A stretch of DNA of 64,000 bases from Vibrio maritimus (GTDB lineage: Bacteria; Pseudomonadota; Gammaproteobacteria; Enterobacterales; Vibrionaceae), in assembly GCA_000755425.1 (NCBI GenBank), contig BBMT01000002.1, positions 496,001-560,000 on the forward strand. Reading direction: 5' to 3'. Positions 29,554-39,200 of this stretch are shown one piece after another. A program made the translations under genes and the position numbers. Each line of letters opens with the position of its first letter. Positions within the stretch are counted from its first letter, which is position 1. Below the pieces are notes generated by a model, which worked only from the letters and a program-made list of their open reading frames with translations, was not told the origin of the DNA and did not search any database.

Positions 29554-30921
29554 GTGGATAATTCAAACTCAACGACGGCTCCAAGGGAGCATTTCGGTTC
29601 TCGTTTAGGCTTCATTTTGGCCGCTGCAGGCGCAGCCGTTGGATTGGGCAATATTTGGGGTTTCCCAACACAAGCTGCCAGCAATGGTGGTGGTGCTTTC
29701 CTTTTGGTGTATTTAGTCATGATATTGGTCGTGGCGTTTCCTATGTTAGTGGTCGAAATGGCCATTGGTCGACATGGACAAGCCAACCCTGTCGATAGCA
29801 TGAAATCTCTTACCTCCCATCCTATCGGCAAGCAGTTAGGTGGCATGGTCGGTTGGATCGGTCTCGCGGTGCCTTGTGCGGTATTAGCGTTCTATTCCAT
29901 CGTTGGCGGTTGGCTGATCTGTTTCTTGTTTGGCGCACTGGCAGACATCGCCGGCCTGACGTCACTAGCGGATTGGTTCAAAGGATTTAGTGTCGAAAGA
30001 AACGTGTTTGGTACGGTGCTTTTCTATCTGTTGACGGTGTTGATTGTTCAAGGCGGGGTAAAGAAAGGCATTGAAAAATGGTCGACACGTTTGATGCCAT
30101 CGCTGTTTATTCTTTTTGGATTGCTGTTTATCTATATCATGATGCAGCAGGGCGCAATTGAAGGTCTTAAACACTACTTGATCCCAGACTTTGAAAAAGT
30201 ATGGGACAGAAAACTCATTCTCGCAGCCATGGGGCAGGGCTTCTTCTCGTTGACGATTGGCGGCTGTTCGATGCTTATCTACGGCTCTTATTTATCGAAA
30301 AAAGAGAATCTACCGAAGATGGCGATGAATGTGACTCTAGTGGATACCTCGGTGGCGTTTATCGCAGGTCTTGTGGTGATGCCGGCGATGTTTGTCGCGA
30401 TGCAAAAAGGTGTTCAGATTTACGCAGAAGATGGCTCTTTGCTGAGCTCAGATACTTTGGTCTTTACAGTATTACCATTGATGTTTGAGTCATTGGGCAT
30501 GCTTGGTTTAGTGTTCTCTGTGGTGTTCTTCTTGCTGTTGACCATTGCAGCGCTAACTTCATCTATTTCGATGTTGGAGTGTCCGGTTGCTCTTGTCGAT
30601 GAGCGCTTTAACACCGGTCGTAAGAAAACCAGTTGGGTACTCGGTGCGCTTATTGCGCTGTTTAGTATCTACATCGTATTTAACTTTGGTGAACTGTTCG
30701 GCTTTGTCGCTATGGTCGCAACGCAATACTTACAGCCTATTGCTGCACTCTTGTTCTGCTTGTTTGGTGGTTGGGTATGGAGCCGCACGAGTAAAATCAA
30801 AGAGCTTGAGCAAGGTTGTCCAGACTTCCAACTTGGCTGGTTTGGTAAGGTATGGCCTTGGTACGTGAAGTTTGTCTGCCCAGTGCTTGTAGTTACCGTG
30901 ATTTGGGCGTCATTTGGCTAA
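29554..30921 (+). CDS. Sodium-dependent transporter of the NSS (SNF) family, probably for tryptophan
   Basis: This is an inner-membrane Na+-coupled amino-acid transporter of 455 residues. The Na+-site helix 1 signature AVGLGNIWGFPTQAASNGGGAF is conserved, and about twelve hydrophobic segments follow. The GTG at 29554 opens a sequence aligned with family N-termini (REHFGSRLGFILAAAGAA). Substrate cannot be read from the protein alone, but the TrpR-like operator on the promoter suggests tryptophan. Confidence 0.9.
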   Translation: MDNSNSTTAPREHFGSRLGFILAAAGAAVGLGNIWGFPTQAASNGGGAFLLVYLVMILVVAFPMLVVEMAIGRHGQANPVDSMKSLTSHPIGKQLGGMVGWIGLAVPCAVLAFYSIVGGWLICFLFGALADIAGLTSLADWFKGFSVERNVFGTVLFYLLTVLIVQGGVKKGIEKWSTRLMPSLFILFGLLFIYIMMQQGAIEGLKHYLIPDFEKVWDRKLILAAMGQGFFSLTIGGCSMLIYGSYLSKKENLPKMAMNVTLVDTSVAFIAGLVVMPAMFVAMQKGVQIYAEDGSLLSSDTLVFTVLPLMFESLGMLGLVFSVVFFLLLTIAALTSSISMLECPVALVDERFNTGRKKTSWVLGALIALFSIYIVFNFGELFGFVAMVATQYLQPIAALLFCLFGGWVWSRTSKIKELEQGCPDFQLGWFGKVWPWYVKFVCPVLVVTVIWASFG

Positions 30922-30944
30922 TCACTGACTATGAATTAAGAATG

Positions 30945-30980
30945 AAAAAACACCGCTGAGGGAAACCTAGCGGTGTTTTT
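30945..30980. terminator. Terminator between the NSS transporter and the DUF4250 gene
   Basis: ACACCGCT / AGCGGTGT with an 11-base loop and T-runs on both strands (AAAAAA before, TTTTT after). Confidence 0.85.
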
Positions 30981-30982
30981 GT

Positions 30983-31174
30983 TTATCTGAACTGACCTGC
31001 ATCTTCTAGGAAGTCAAAGCCAGCACTGGCAAGCTTTTCGACAAGGGCAGGTTTGCTGATGTCGAAGTAGTTGACGAGCTTATCTAAATCCCCGCCAAAG
31101 TCGTCACGCAGTTTCATGTTGACGATACTCATTAGCATCACAGGATCCATAGTTTCAAAGTTGGCTAGATTCAT
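30983..31174 (-). CDS. DUF4250 family protein
   Basis: This 63-residue protein (MNLANFETMDPVMLMSIVNMKL) fits the small DUF4250 family of unknown function. It is soluble, with no cysteines or signal. It follows the YaeP-like gene after nine bases and ends at the shared terminator. Confidence 0.82.
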   Translation of the reverse strand: MNLANFETMDPVMLMSIVNMKLRDDFGGDLDKLVNYFDISKPALVEKLASAGFDFLEDAGQFR

Positions 31175-31183
31175 CGTTAGTCT

Positions 31184-31390
31184 CTACTTGTCTTCAAAAT
31201 CCGAAATCAATAAGTTTGCCGCCGCGAATGCCGCTTGTTCGCGGACATCTTTTGGCAGGCTTTCATTGGCAGCCACTTCGTTTAGCGCACGAACGGCACA
31301 TGAGATTGCTTGTGGAATGTAGGCTTGGTCGCCACTGCCAATTTGTGCGTAGATTTCACGAACCAATTCACAACAACCGTAAACTTGCAT
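31184..31390 (-). CDS. yaeP: UPF0253 (YaeP) family protein
   Basis: This 68-residue protein ([31 protein letters not shown]) matches the conserved UPF0253/YaeP family, whose function is unknown. It is the first of two genes in a small operon. Confidence 0.82.
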   Translation of the reverse strand: MQVYGCCELVREIYAQIGSGDQAYIPQAISCAVRALNEVAANESLPKDVREQAAFAAANLLISDFEDK

Positions 31391-31472
31391 AATGTCTTTC
31401 TCTATAAATGATAACTGGTCTCAATATACACAGGCTGCAGAGGAAACTCAAAAGCCACAATTGATGTGAAAC

Positions 31473-31505
31473 AAAAAAGCCGATGTTTTGGTTAAACATC
31501 GGCTT
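31473..31505 (-). terminator. Terminator after pepD
   Basis: On the minus strand AAGCCGATGTTT / AAACATCGGCTT is followed by TTTT. Confidence 0.88.
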
Positions 31506-31527
31506 ATCAATCACAATACTGGCTAAA

Positions 31528-32997
31528 TTAAGCTTTAGCAGGAATCGCTTCTAGTAGGGCTACCATTTGGTTCCAGAATAGCTCAACCGTGTCGATTTTT
31601 ACTTTCTCGTCAGGCGAGTGAGGGAATTTAATGGTTGGGCCGAAAGAGACCATGTCCATGTTTGGATACGGTTCCTTGAATAGGCCACACTCTAGACCCG
31701 CGTGGATCACCATGATGTTTGGTTTGTGACCGTAGATACCTTCGTACATATCACGGAAGATAGCCATGATCTCTGACTCTGGGTCTGGTTTCCAACCAGG
31801 GTAAGCACCTGAGCACTCAATCGTCGCGCCGGCAAGCTCAGCGACTGACGCTAGCATGCCTTCTACTTGAGAGCGGCCAGAATCGATAAGCGAGCGAATA
31901 AGGCATAGCACTTCAACTTTATCCGCTTGCGTTGTGATGACACCAACGTTTAGTGACGTCTCAACGACACCTTCAATGTCGTCACTCATACGAATAACAC
32001 CATTCGGACAAGCATTCAGTGCTGCGATAAAGCGAGATTGAGCATTAGACTCGAACACATCGCCAAGATCTGCGGCTTCGTTAAAGCTAACAATGTCAGT
32101 TTCAATAGCGCCTAGCTCAGATTTCAGGAGCTCAGTGTAGAAGCTGTAAAGTTCTTCTAGCTTCGCTAGGTTTTCTTCTGGTAGTGCCAGAGTAACAAAA
32201 CCTTCGCGTGGAATAGCGTTACGTAGGCTGCCGCCACGGAATTCAATGAGGCGAGCATCAAGCTCTTTTGCGTGACCCGCTAAGAAACGGCCAAGCAGTT
32301 TGTTGGCGTTGCCACGACCTGTGTGAATATCACAGCCAGAGTGGCCGCCTTTTAGACCTTTCAGTGTTAGCTGACGTGCAACATAGCCTTGAGGTGCCGC
32401 TTCGCGAGTGATGTCGAACGTGATAGCTGCGTCAATACCGCCCGCACAACCCATGTACACTTCGCCTTCTTGCTCAGAGTCAGTGTTTAGAAGAATATCA
32501 CCTTCTAGCCAACCTGCCTCTAGGCCGAATGCGCCAGTCATGCCAGCTTCTTCATCGATGGTCAGTAGAACTTCTAGTGGACCGTGTTTGATATCGTTTG
32601 AAGCAAGCACAGCCAAGCACGTTGCCATACCGATGCCATTGTCAGCACCTAGCGTGGTGCCTTTCGCAGTTACCCATTCACCATCAATGTATGGCTGGAT
32701 TGGGTCTTGAGTGAAATCGTGGTCAGTGTCTTCATTTTTCTGAGGCACCATGTCGATGTGCGCTTGTAGAACCACACCTTTTTTGTTTTCCATGCCTGCC
32801 GTTGCTGGCTTTTTGATAAACACGTTGCCTGTCGCGTCGCGCTTAACATCAAGGCCTTGCTCTTTCGCCCAGCCGATAATGTATTGTGCTAGGGCTTCTT
32901 CATGCTTTGAAGGGTGTGGGATTGAGCAGATTTTGTCGAAAAATTGCCAAACCGGTGCCGGTGACAACTTGCTGATTTCAGAATGGAATTCAGACAC
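31528..32997 (-). CDS. pepD: Aminoacyl-histidine dipeptidase (peptidase D)
   Basis: PepD is a cytosolic M20-family zinc dipeptidase that cleaves Xaa-His dipeptides such as carnosine. It has 489 residues. Metal and catalytic residues are in VLQAHIDMVPQ, TTLGADNGIGMA, TIDEEAGMTGA and NTDSEQEGE, with a C-terminal histidine in FPHSPDEKV. No disruption is seen. Confidence 0.95.
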   Translation of the reverse strand: MSEFHSEISKLSPAPVWQFFDKICSIPHPSKHEEALAQYIIGWAKEQGLDVKRDATGNVFIKKPATAGMENKKGVVLQAHIDMVPQKNEDTDHDFTQDPIQPYIDGEWVTAKGTTLGADNGIGMATCLAVLASNDIKHGPLEVLLTIDEEAGMTGAFGLEAGWLEGDILLNTDSEQEGEVYMGCAGGIDAAITFDITREAAPQGYVARQLTLKGLKGGHSGCDIHTGRGNANKLLGRFLAGHAKELDARLIEFRGGSLRNAIPREGFVTLALPEENLAKLEELYSFYTELLKSELGAIETDIVSFNEAADLGDVFESNAQSRFIAALNACPNGVIRMSDDIEGVVETSLNVGVITTQADKVEVLCLIRSLIDSGRSQVEGMLASVAELAGATIECSGAYPGWKPDPESEIMAIFRDMYEGIYGHKPNIMVIHAGLECGLFKEPYPNMDMVSFGPTIKFPHSPDEKVKIDTVELFWNQMVALLEAIPAKA

Positions 32998-33285
32998 GGA
33001 ACTCTCCTTTATGCAGACTAGGCTAGATTGTTATTCCTCAGATGTTTGGATTCGAGGTGAGAACATCTGGTTTTCTAGCTTATTTAAGATAAAGGCAAGG
33101 ATACCATTAGTTGTAAACAACGAGTAGTAAAAGCAAAGCAATTATGTAATGTCGCGTGTTACTGGAATGAATTATTAAATGCATTGCGATGCATATTAGT
33201 AATGATATTATCCGTAATAAAATTACAGAACGGGCATTTGATTTCAGGAATTATGAAATTTATGTGACTTGGATCGCTATTGTTC
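32998..33285. other. Gene-free, AT-rich region upstream of pepD
   Basis: I see the leader side of pepD and otherwise low-complexity AT-rich sequence with no open frame worth calling. It precedes the small gene at 33433. Confidence 0.5.
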
Positions 33286-33313
33286 TTGTAATTTAAATTC
33301 AATATGGTATTCT
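33286..33313 (+). promoter_or_regulatory. Promoter of the 28-residue gene
   Basis: TTGTAA, 16 bases, TATTCT, about 120 bases upstream of the ATG at 33433. A terminator at 33591 closes the unit, giving a transcript of about 300 bases. Confidence 0.45.
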
Positions 33314-33432
33314 TTTGAACAGTTGAGTAATTCAACATAGCTTGTTCAAGGATTGAGCCCGATTTATCGCCTCCAAGGAACCGAGATTCAAAGCAACTTT
33401 ATCCATTATTTGTTTTGTTAGAAGGTGATGTT

Positions 33433-33519
33433 ATGCAAGGTTTAGCAAGCGCGATGTTTTGGAGTAACCAAAACGTATACACGAAAGACTTCGCGTACAA
33501 TGTCTACTACGGTAGATAG
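33433..33519 (+). CDS. Unrecognised 28-residue aromatic-rich peptide
   Basis: The frame begins MQGLASAMFWSNQNV and ends AYNVYYGR before TAG. The ribosome site GAAGGTG is six bases from the ATG, an almost ideal spacing. Aromatic residues make up a quarter of the chain and it is weakly basic; there is no signal peptide or convincing membrane helix. A promoter-like element upstream and a strong terminator 70 bases downstream make it a self-contained unit. I do not recognise the peptide. It could alternatively be part of a dual-function small RNA. Confidence 0.55.
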   Translation: MQGLASAMFWSNQNVYTKDFAYNVYYGR

Positions 33520-33590
33520 TAATTAAGATTTTCCCCTAAATTGAGAATTTATTGTTGGTTATATACCCCAATTGATGACCAAATTATTCT

Positions 33591-33620
33591 ACCGCCACTC
33601 TCTGGAGTGGCGTTTTTTTT
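33591..33620 (+). terminator. Terminator of the small-gene transcript
   Basis: CGCCACTC / GAGTGGCG with a four-base loop and eight T. Confidence 0.93.
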
Positions 33621-33848
33621 GCCTTTTTCTAAGAAATGCCATCTTAATCTCAAAAAGTATGGTGAATTTTTGTCCAGTTATCCCACCTTGTCGCTATGAT
33701 GAAATAGGGCGTAAATGCGGTAACTATTTCAATTTGTTAGCAGTTGTTACCGAATAGGTTTCATATCAATCGGAAAATATGTTGATTAGAGTCTAAATTC
33801 TAGCTGGAATTTGCGTTTTGATAACCTTATAATTCGCGCCAATCGTTT

Positions 33849-33864
33849 ACGCAACCGTTTACTT
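33849..33864. promoter_or_regulatory. PurR operator of the purine permease
   Basis: ACGCAACCGTTTACTT satisfies every defined position of the PurR consensus ANGCAANCGNTTNCNT. It lies 25-40 bases before the ATG, over the likely promoter. Confidence 0.8.
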
Positions 33865-33888
33865 TTTACACTTTTTAGGGATTCGATT

Positions 33889-35180
33889 ATGCTCGAGAAG
33901 CTGTTCAAGCTCAGTGAAAATGGCACTACAGTGCGCACTGAGATTATCGCAGGTATCACTACCTTCCTGACGATGGCTTACATTATCTTTGTTAACCCAG
34001 CAATTCTAGCTGATGCCGGCATGGATCGCGGCGCAGTATTCGTTGCAACCTGTTTAGCAGCTGCGATTGGCTGTTTTATCATGGGTTTTGTTGCTAACTA
34101 CCCAATTGCTCAAGCGCCAGGTATGGTCTAAACGCCTTCTTTACCTACGCGGTTGTACTGGGCATGGGTTATACATGGCAAGTCGCACTGGCGGCGGTAT
34201 TCTGTTCTGGTATTTTATTCATTCTATTGAGTGTGTTTAAGATCCGTGAGTGGATTATTAACTCCATTCCTATGTCGCTTCGTACCGGCATCTCTGCAGG
34301 TATTGGTCTGTTCCTAGCGCTGATTGCTCTTAAGAACGCGGGTATCGTAGTTGATAACCCAGCGACGCTTGTATCTCTAGGTCATATTACTTCTCTACCA
34401 GCGACACTGGCTGCTGTCGGTTTCTTCATTACTATTGCTCTTGTTCACCGTGGAGTGAAAGGTGCGGTAATGATTGCCATCCTTGCAGTAACAGGCCTAG
34501 GTCTTATTTTTGGTGATGTTCAGTGGGGCGGCATTATATCTACGCCACCAAGCATTGCACCAACGTTCATGCAGCTTGATTTCTCTGCAGTGTTCGAAAT
34601 CGGTATGATTTCTGTTGTGTTTGCTTTCCTATTTGTTGACTTGTTCGACACGGCAGGCACGCTAGTAGGTGTTGCTCAAAAAGCAGACCTTATCGGTAAA
34701 GATGGTAAAATCCCTCGTCTAAATAAAGCACTGCTGGCTGACTCAACAGCGACTTCAGTAGGTGCACTACTAGGTACATCAAACACAACTTCTTATGTAG
34801 AAAGTACAGCAGGCGTTGCAGCAGGTGGTCGTACAGGTCTGACTGCAGTTGTTGTTGGCATTTTGTTTGTACTTGCATTATTCTTCTCGCCTTTGGCGGG
34901 TATGATCCCAGCTTACGCAACCGCGGGTGCGCTATTCTATGTAGCAATCCTCATGATGTCTGGTCTAGTTGGTATCGACTGGAGAGACATCACTGAAGCG
35001 GCACCGGTTGTTGTAACTTGCTTGCTGATGCCATTTACATTCTCAATTGCAGAAGGCATCTCACTTGGCTTCATCGCTTATGCTGCTATTAAAGCATTGA
35101 GTGGTAAAGGTCGCGACGTATCTATGAGTGTATGGGTAATGTCTGCAATCTTTGTCATCAAGTACATTGTGGCTGCTTAA
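33889..35180 (+). CDS. NCS2 (AzgA-type) purine permease, frameshifted
   Basis: This is a proton-coupled uptake system for adenine, guanine or hypoxanthine. The ATG at 33889 ([34 protein letters not shown]) follows AGGG. The AzgA signatures [20 protein letters not shown] and [24 protein letters not shown] are clear. The frame is lost near 34125: PIAQAPGM should continue [18 protein letters not shown], and one G is missing from ATG GGT. The repaired length is 430 residues. The PurR box and the adjacent gpt gene indicate a purine-salvage unit. Confidence 0.92.
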
Positions 35181-35211
35181 GTCTCGAATACGGTTTAATT
35201 AGGTTATTATT

Positions 35212-35676
35212 ATGGCTAACAAATTCATCATCACTTGGGACAATATGCACGCATATTGCCGTCAACTCGCTGAGCGTCAAATGCCAGCTGAACAGTGGAA
35301 AGGCATTATCGGTGTAAGTCGTGGCGGTCTAGTACCAGCAGCGATTCTAGCTCGTGAGCTAGGTATTCGTTATGTAGATACAGTATGTATCTCTAGCTAC
35401 GACCACGATCACCAACGTGATATGACGGTACTGAAAGCACCAGAGCACGACGGTGAAGGTTACCTAATCGTTGATGATCTAGTGGATAGCGGCGACACGG
35501 CTCGTAAAATCCGTGAAATGTACCCTAAAGCTAAGCTAGTAACAGTGTGTGCTAAGCCTGCTGGCGTTGAGCTAGTTGACGAGTACATTGTTGATATCGA
35601 CCAAGATTGTTGGATCGAACAGCCATGGGATATGGCGCTGTCTTACGTAGAGCCAATTAACCGTAAGCAAAAGTAA
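35212..35676 (+). CDS. gpt: Xanthine-guanine phosphoribosyltransferase
   Basis: Gpt salvages guanine, xanthine and hypoxanthine to their nucleotides using PRPP. It has 154 residues. The PRPP-binding loop is [19 protein letters not shown] near residue 82, and [17 protein letters not shown] is the family N-terminus. It lies 31 bases after the purine permease and is probably co-transcribed under PurR control. Confidence 0.95.
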   Translation: MANKFIITWDNMHAYCRQLAERQMPAEQWKGIIGVSRGGLVPAAILARELGIRYVDTVCISSYDHDHQRDMTVLKAPEHDGEGYLIVDDLVDSGDTARKIREMYPKAKLVTVCAKPAGVELVDEYIVDIDQDCWIEQPWDMALSYVEPINRKQK

Positions 35677-35690
35677 ACAGTGATGTTTGA

Positions 35691-35723
35691 AAAGCCGCGA
35701 TAGTTGATATCGCGGCTTTTTTT
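35691..35723. terminator. Terminator after gpt
   Basis: AAGCCGCGATA / TATCGCGGCTT with a five-base loop and a seven-T run. It also faces the EamA gene. Confidence 0.9.
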
Positions 35724-35751
35724 CGTCTGGCCATTAGTTTGTCTTTGAACA

Positions 35752-36700
35752 TTACTCAGCCGATTTGTTGGTTAATGGGCTTCTAGGAGCTTGGCGACGC
35801 TTTGGTTCATAGTTGGAGATAGCCACTCCGACAAAGATGATGGCAGACCCTATCCACTGACTAATGGATATCTCTTCCTTAAGGTAAAACACCGATAGGA
35901 ACACGGTAATCACAGGTACCAAATTAATAATTGACGACGCACTGGCTGCGCCGATAACGGAAATGGCTTGGTTGAAAAATAGATATGCCACCACAGAGCC
36001 TCCCAATGCCATAAATAGGACGGCAACAATCGCGTCGAGTCCTACCGGCTTTAGCACCATGGTACTATTCGTTATCCACCATTCTAAAAGTGGCCAAGGC
36101 AGCAGTAATAGGCTTCCGTATAGGAAGGTGTAGTACATAAACAGATGATTAGGCGTATCTTGTTTATTTCGCTCCACAAAAATGTTGTACACCGCAAAGC
36201 AGAAAGTGCTAACTAACAGCAGCAAATCGCCAACCGAATACTCAATACTGAGCAGTTTCTCCAATTGCCCATCAAACACGATGTAAACAACCCCAACATA
36301 GGCAGCTAAAAAGCCAATCACTTTTGTGAGACTTTCTCGCTTGCCGCTGCAGGCCGCGATAAACAGTGTTAGGCATGGAATCGTGCTTCAATGACGCCAG
36401 CATTAAATGCGCTAGATAGCTCAAGGCCTCGGAAGTAGAAGTAATAGCATGCCGTGATCCCAAAGAATGCAGTTAGCGCTACCTTCATATGACGCATCAA
36501 GGCATAGAATAGCTTTGAATTTGTCGCCTATAGAGTAGCGCTAGCACCAAAGCGGCAATACCAAATCGCAAAATCGTGACCATGGAGACTGAAAAGGTTT
36601 CCATCGCTATTTTCCCAGCAATCGCCGAGCCTCCCCAAAAAAAAGCAGAGAGAAATAATTTGAAGTAGGTCGTTAGGTTCATCGCTTGGCTGAAGTCCAT
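35752..36700 (-). CDS. EamA (DMT) family transporter, doubly frameshifted
   Basis: This is a ten-helix drug/metabolite transporter. The N-terminal EamA repeat (FLSAFFWGGSAIAGKIAME) and the C-terminal repeat (FMALGGSVVAYLFFNQAISVIGAASASSIINLVPVITVF) sit in different frames. Restoring one T near 36500 (SYSM-P-LMRHMKVALTAFFGITACYYFYFRGLELSSAF) and one base near 36384 (GVIEA-x-IPCLTLFIAACSGKRESL) yields one protein of about 316 residues. It is divergent from the GlxA-type regulator, with only about 50 bases between them. Confidence 0.82.
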
Positions 36701-36749
36701 GTGTGGTAATCTTATAAAAGGCTATAAGCAAAAAGGCGCATACAAAAGG

Positions 36750-37772
36750 ATGGATAGAGACAAAATGCCCCAAGATCATGCCAACTCGCTGGCACACTCT
36801 GTTGTTTTAGTGGGGTTCGAGTCACTGAGAACCTTTGAGTTTGGCTGTGCGGTGGAAATTTTTGGACTTGAACGACCTGAGCTTGGCGTTAATTGGTACC
36901 AGTTTAAGGTTTGTGGGGTTGAATCAACGACCGTGCAAGCGATAGGTGGTGTGTCGGTGACGTTTGAATATGGCTCAGAGATACTAGATCAAGCCGACAC
37001 TATAATTCTTCCCGGCTGGAGAGATGTGAATGAGGCGCCACCTCAGGTGTTGGTTAATGCGTTAAGGCGCGCACACAAACGAGGTGCGCGTATTTGTAGT
37101 ATTTGCACTGGAGCATTTGTGCTCGCAGCTGCAGGTTTGCTCAATGGTAGAGCCGTGACCACACATTGGCATCATTCAAACCTGTTGTCACAGCGCTATC
37201 CCAGCCTTCGGGTTTCATCATCTTCGTTATACATAGAAGATGACAACATAGTGACCTCTGCGGGCTCGGCTGCCGGATTAGATATGATGCTTTATATTGT
37301 GCGTCGGGACTATGGATATCGAGTTGCCAATATGGTGGCACAGCGCCTTGTTATCCCGGCGTATCGAGATGGAGATCAGTTGCAGGTCGTCTCGCAACAG
37401 ACGATGGCGACATCGCAGACTAAGATGGCGGAAGTTATGGATTGGGTGAGAGAGCGATTGTCTGAATCTCATAGTGTGGACTCGCTTGCAGGTCACATGG
37501 ATATGACGCCACGCACCTTTCAGCGAACGTTCAAAAGTGTTGTTGGGCTACCTGTGATTGAATGGTTAACGCGAGCACGAGTGGATCGAGCCAAGGAACT
37601 CCTCGCCACGACTTCATCGACGGTATCGCACATTGCTTACCATTGCGGGTTCGCGTCTGAGAGTACCTTTCGGCATCAGTTCCGAAAGCGAGTAAGTCAA
37701 ACCCCAACTGAGTTTCGGCGCCAATCATCGAGTCATTTGCAGCAATTGAGAGACAAAAACACTGAATATTAG
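36750..37772 (+). CDS. GlxA family transcriptional regulator (DJ-1 + AraC domains)
   Basis: The protein has an N-terminal DJ-1/PfpI-like domain (about residues 10-185; ICTGAFVLAAAGLLNGR, with the elbow Cys) and a C-terminal AraC HTH domain (about 235-335; SLAGHMDMTPRTFQRTFK, SHIAYHCGFASESTFRHQF). Such regulators often respond to amino-acid or amine metabolites. The ATG at 36750 or the one at 36765 is possible; the latter has GGATAGAG upstream. Divergence from the EamA exporter makes that gene the first candidate target. Confidence 0.88.
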   Translation: MDRDKMPQDHANSLAHSVVLVGFESLRTFEFGCAVEIFGLERPELGVNWYQFKVCGVESTTVQAIGGVSVTFEYGSEILDQADTIILPGWRDVNEAPPQVLVNALRRAHKRGARICSICTGAFVLAAAGLLNGRAVTTHWHHSNLLSQRYPSLRVSSSSLYIEDDNIVTSAGSAAGLDMMLYIVRRDYGYRVANMVAQRLVIPAYRDGDQLQVVSQQTMATSQTKMAEVMDWVRERLSESHSVDSLAGHMDMTPRTFQRTFKSVVGLPVIEWLTRARVDRAKELLATTSSTVSHIAYHCGFASESTFRHQFRKRVSQTPTEFRRQSSSHLQQLRDKNTEY

Positions 37773-37822
37773 CGATTATTCGATTATATTGTTGCTGTTA
37801 ACACGTAATGCTAGGTGCGCGT

Positions 37823-39070
37823 ATGTCCGAAGAAGTCAGCAAAAACATCTCTGAAACCTTGTTTGAAAAAAACAAGCAGGCCAAAGAAACCTCTCACCTC
37901 ATCCGGTATATGCCAAGCAGTATCCGTGTGCTGGAGGAACGTCAATCAAAGCAACCAACCTCTTGGTATCGCAATCTCTTGCGTCTGCAATGGGTTTGGC
38001 AGGGCATGGATCCTATTGAGCTAGAATCGGTATTGGCGAAAATTGCCTCTTCGGATCACTCGAGAACGGTTGATGAGTGGCTCGATACCGTCATGGGGTA
38101 CCACGGTGGTAACTGGAACTACGAGTGGACCAAGCATGGCATGATGCATCAAAAGCGCGCCAACGATTTGCAAGGTGATGCAGCGGCGGAAGAGCTATTT
38201 AAAGCATCTTTGAGCTTTAGTATTGCAGGTTATCCGCATCTTAAAAATGACAACTTGGCGCTGCAAGCTCAAGTGCTGGCAAACAACGCCTACAATGAAG
38301 CTGCGAAACACACCAGCCACATCATTAAGCAAGTTGAGATCCCGTATCAGAACCGACGCATCATCGCTAATCTTCACTTAGTAAGCACCGATAAACCTCA
38401 GCCGGTTGTAATTGTTAGTGCTGGACTAGATTCATTGCAAACCGACATGTGGCGACTCTTTAGAGACTATCTAGCCCCCGCTGGTATCGCAATGCTCACA
38501 GTTGATATGCCATCAATAGGGCACAGCTCTCATTGGCCATTAACTGAGGATACATCTTGTCTGCACCAAGCCGTATTAAGTGAGCTTCCCCATATTCCTT
38601 GGGTGGATCACTTCAGAGTTGGTTTACTTGGTTTTCGTTTTGGTGGCAACGCCATGGCGCGCTTGTCGTTTCTTGAGCCAGAAAAAATAAAAGCATGTGT
38701 GACGCTCGGCGCGCCAATTCACCATTGCTTAGCGACACCGCAGATCATTCAGTCGATGCCAAAAATGTACATCGATATGCTAGCGTCACGTCTTGGTAAA
38801 GATGCAGTAGATATTAATAGCCTTGCTGGGCAATTGATGGCTTGGTCTTTGAAAATCCAAGGATTCTTATCATCTCGTCGAACCAAAGTGCCTATTCTAG
38901 CGATGAGTATGGAAGGAGACATCGTGTCCCCGCTATCCGATAACCGCTTGCTAGCGATGTTTAGTCAATATGGCAAAGCGCGTGAGATACCAGCGAAAGG
39001 AATCACAAAGGGATATGCGCAATCCCTCGAAATGGCCATCAAGTGGTTGGAGGACGAACTTTTAAAGTGA
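37823..39070 (+). CDS. frsA: Esterase FrsA
   Basis: FrsA is an alpha/beta-hydrolase-fold protein first found as a partner of EIIA-Glc. It has 415 residues. The fold is seen in VVIVSAGLDSLQTDMWRLF, AMLTVDMPSIGHSS and the nucleophile-elbow region VGLLGFRFGGNAM, where the usual serine position is occupied by Arg/Phe, as in other FrsA proteins. The ATG at 37823 has AGGTG upstream. It precedes crl, as in other Vibrio genomes. Confidence 0.92.
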   Translation: MSEEVSKNISETLFEKNKQAKETSHLIRYMPSSIRVLEERQSKQPTSWYRNLLRLQWVWQGMDPIELESVLAKIASSDHSRTVDEWLDTVMGYHGGNWNYEWTKHGMMHQKRANDLQGDAAAEELFKASLSFSIAGYPHLKNDNLALQAQVLANNAYNEAAKHTSHIIKQVEIPYQNRRIIANLHLVSTDKPQPVVIVSAGLDSLQTDMWRLFRDYLAPAGIAMLTVDMPSIGHSSHWPLTEDTSCLHQAVLSELPHIPWVDHFRVGLLGFRFGGNAMARLSFLEPEKIKACVTLGAPIHHCLATPQIIQSMPKMYIDMLASRLGKDAVDINSLAGQLMAWSLKIQGFLSSRRTKVPILAMSMEGDIVSPLSDNRLLAMFSQYGKAREIPAKGITKGYAQSLEMAIKWLEDELLK

Positions 39071-39200
39071 CATTTGTGCGAATTTAGTGAACTATGTGAA
39101 ATGATTGTGTAATCAAGTGCATGATAAAAATATAAATTAAACACAATTTATTATCGCTATCGATATTTTTTCAAATTTCATATAGAAACGGAGTTTCCCT

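Noticed and set aside
33572..33757. 61-codon open frame
   Set aside because: It begins inside the terminator that follows the 28-residue gene and has no ribosome site.
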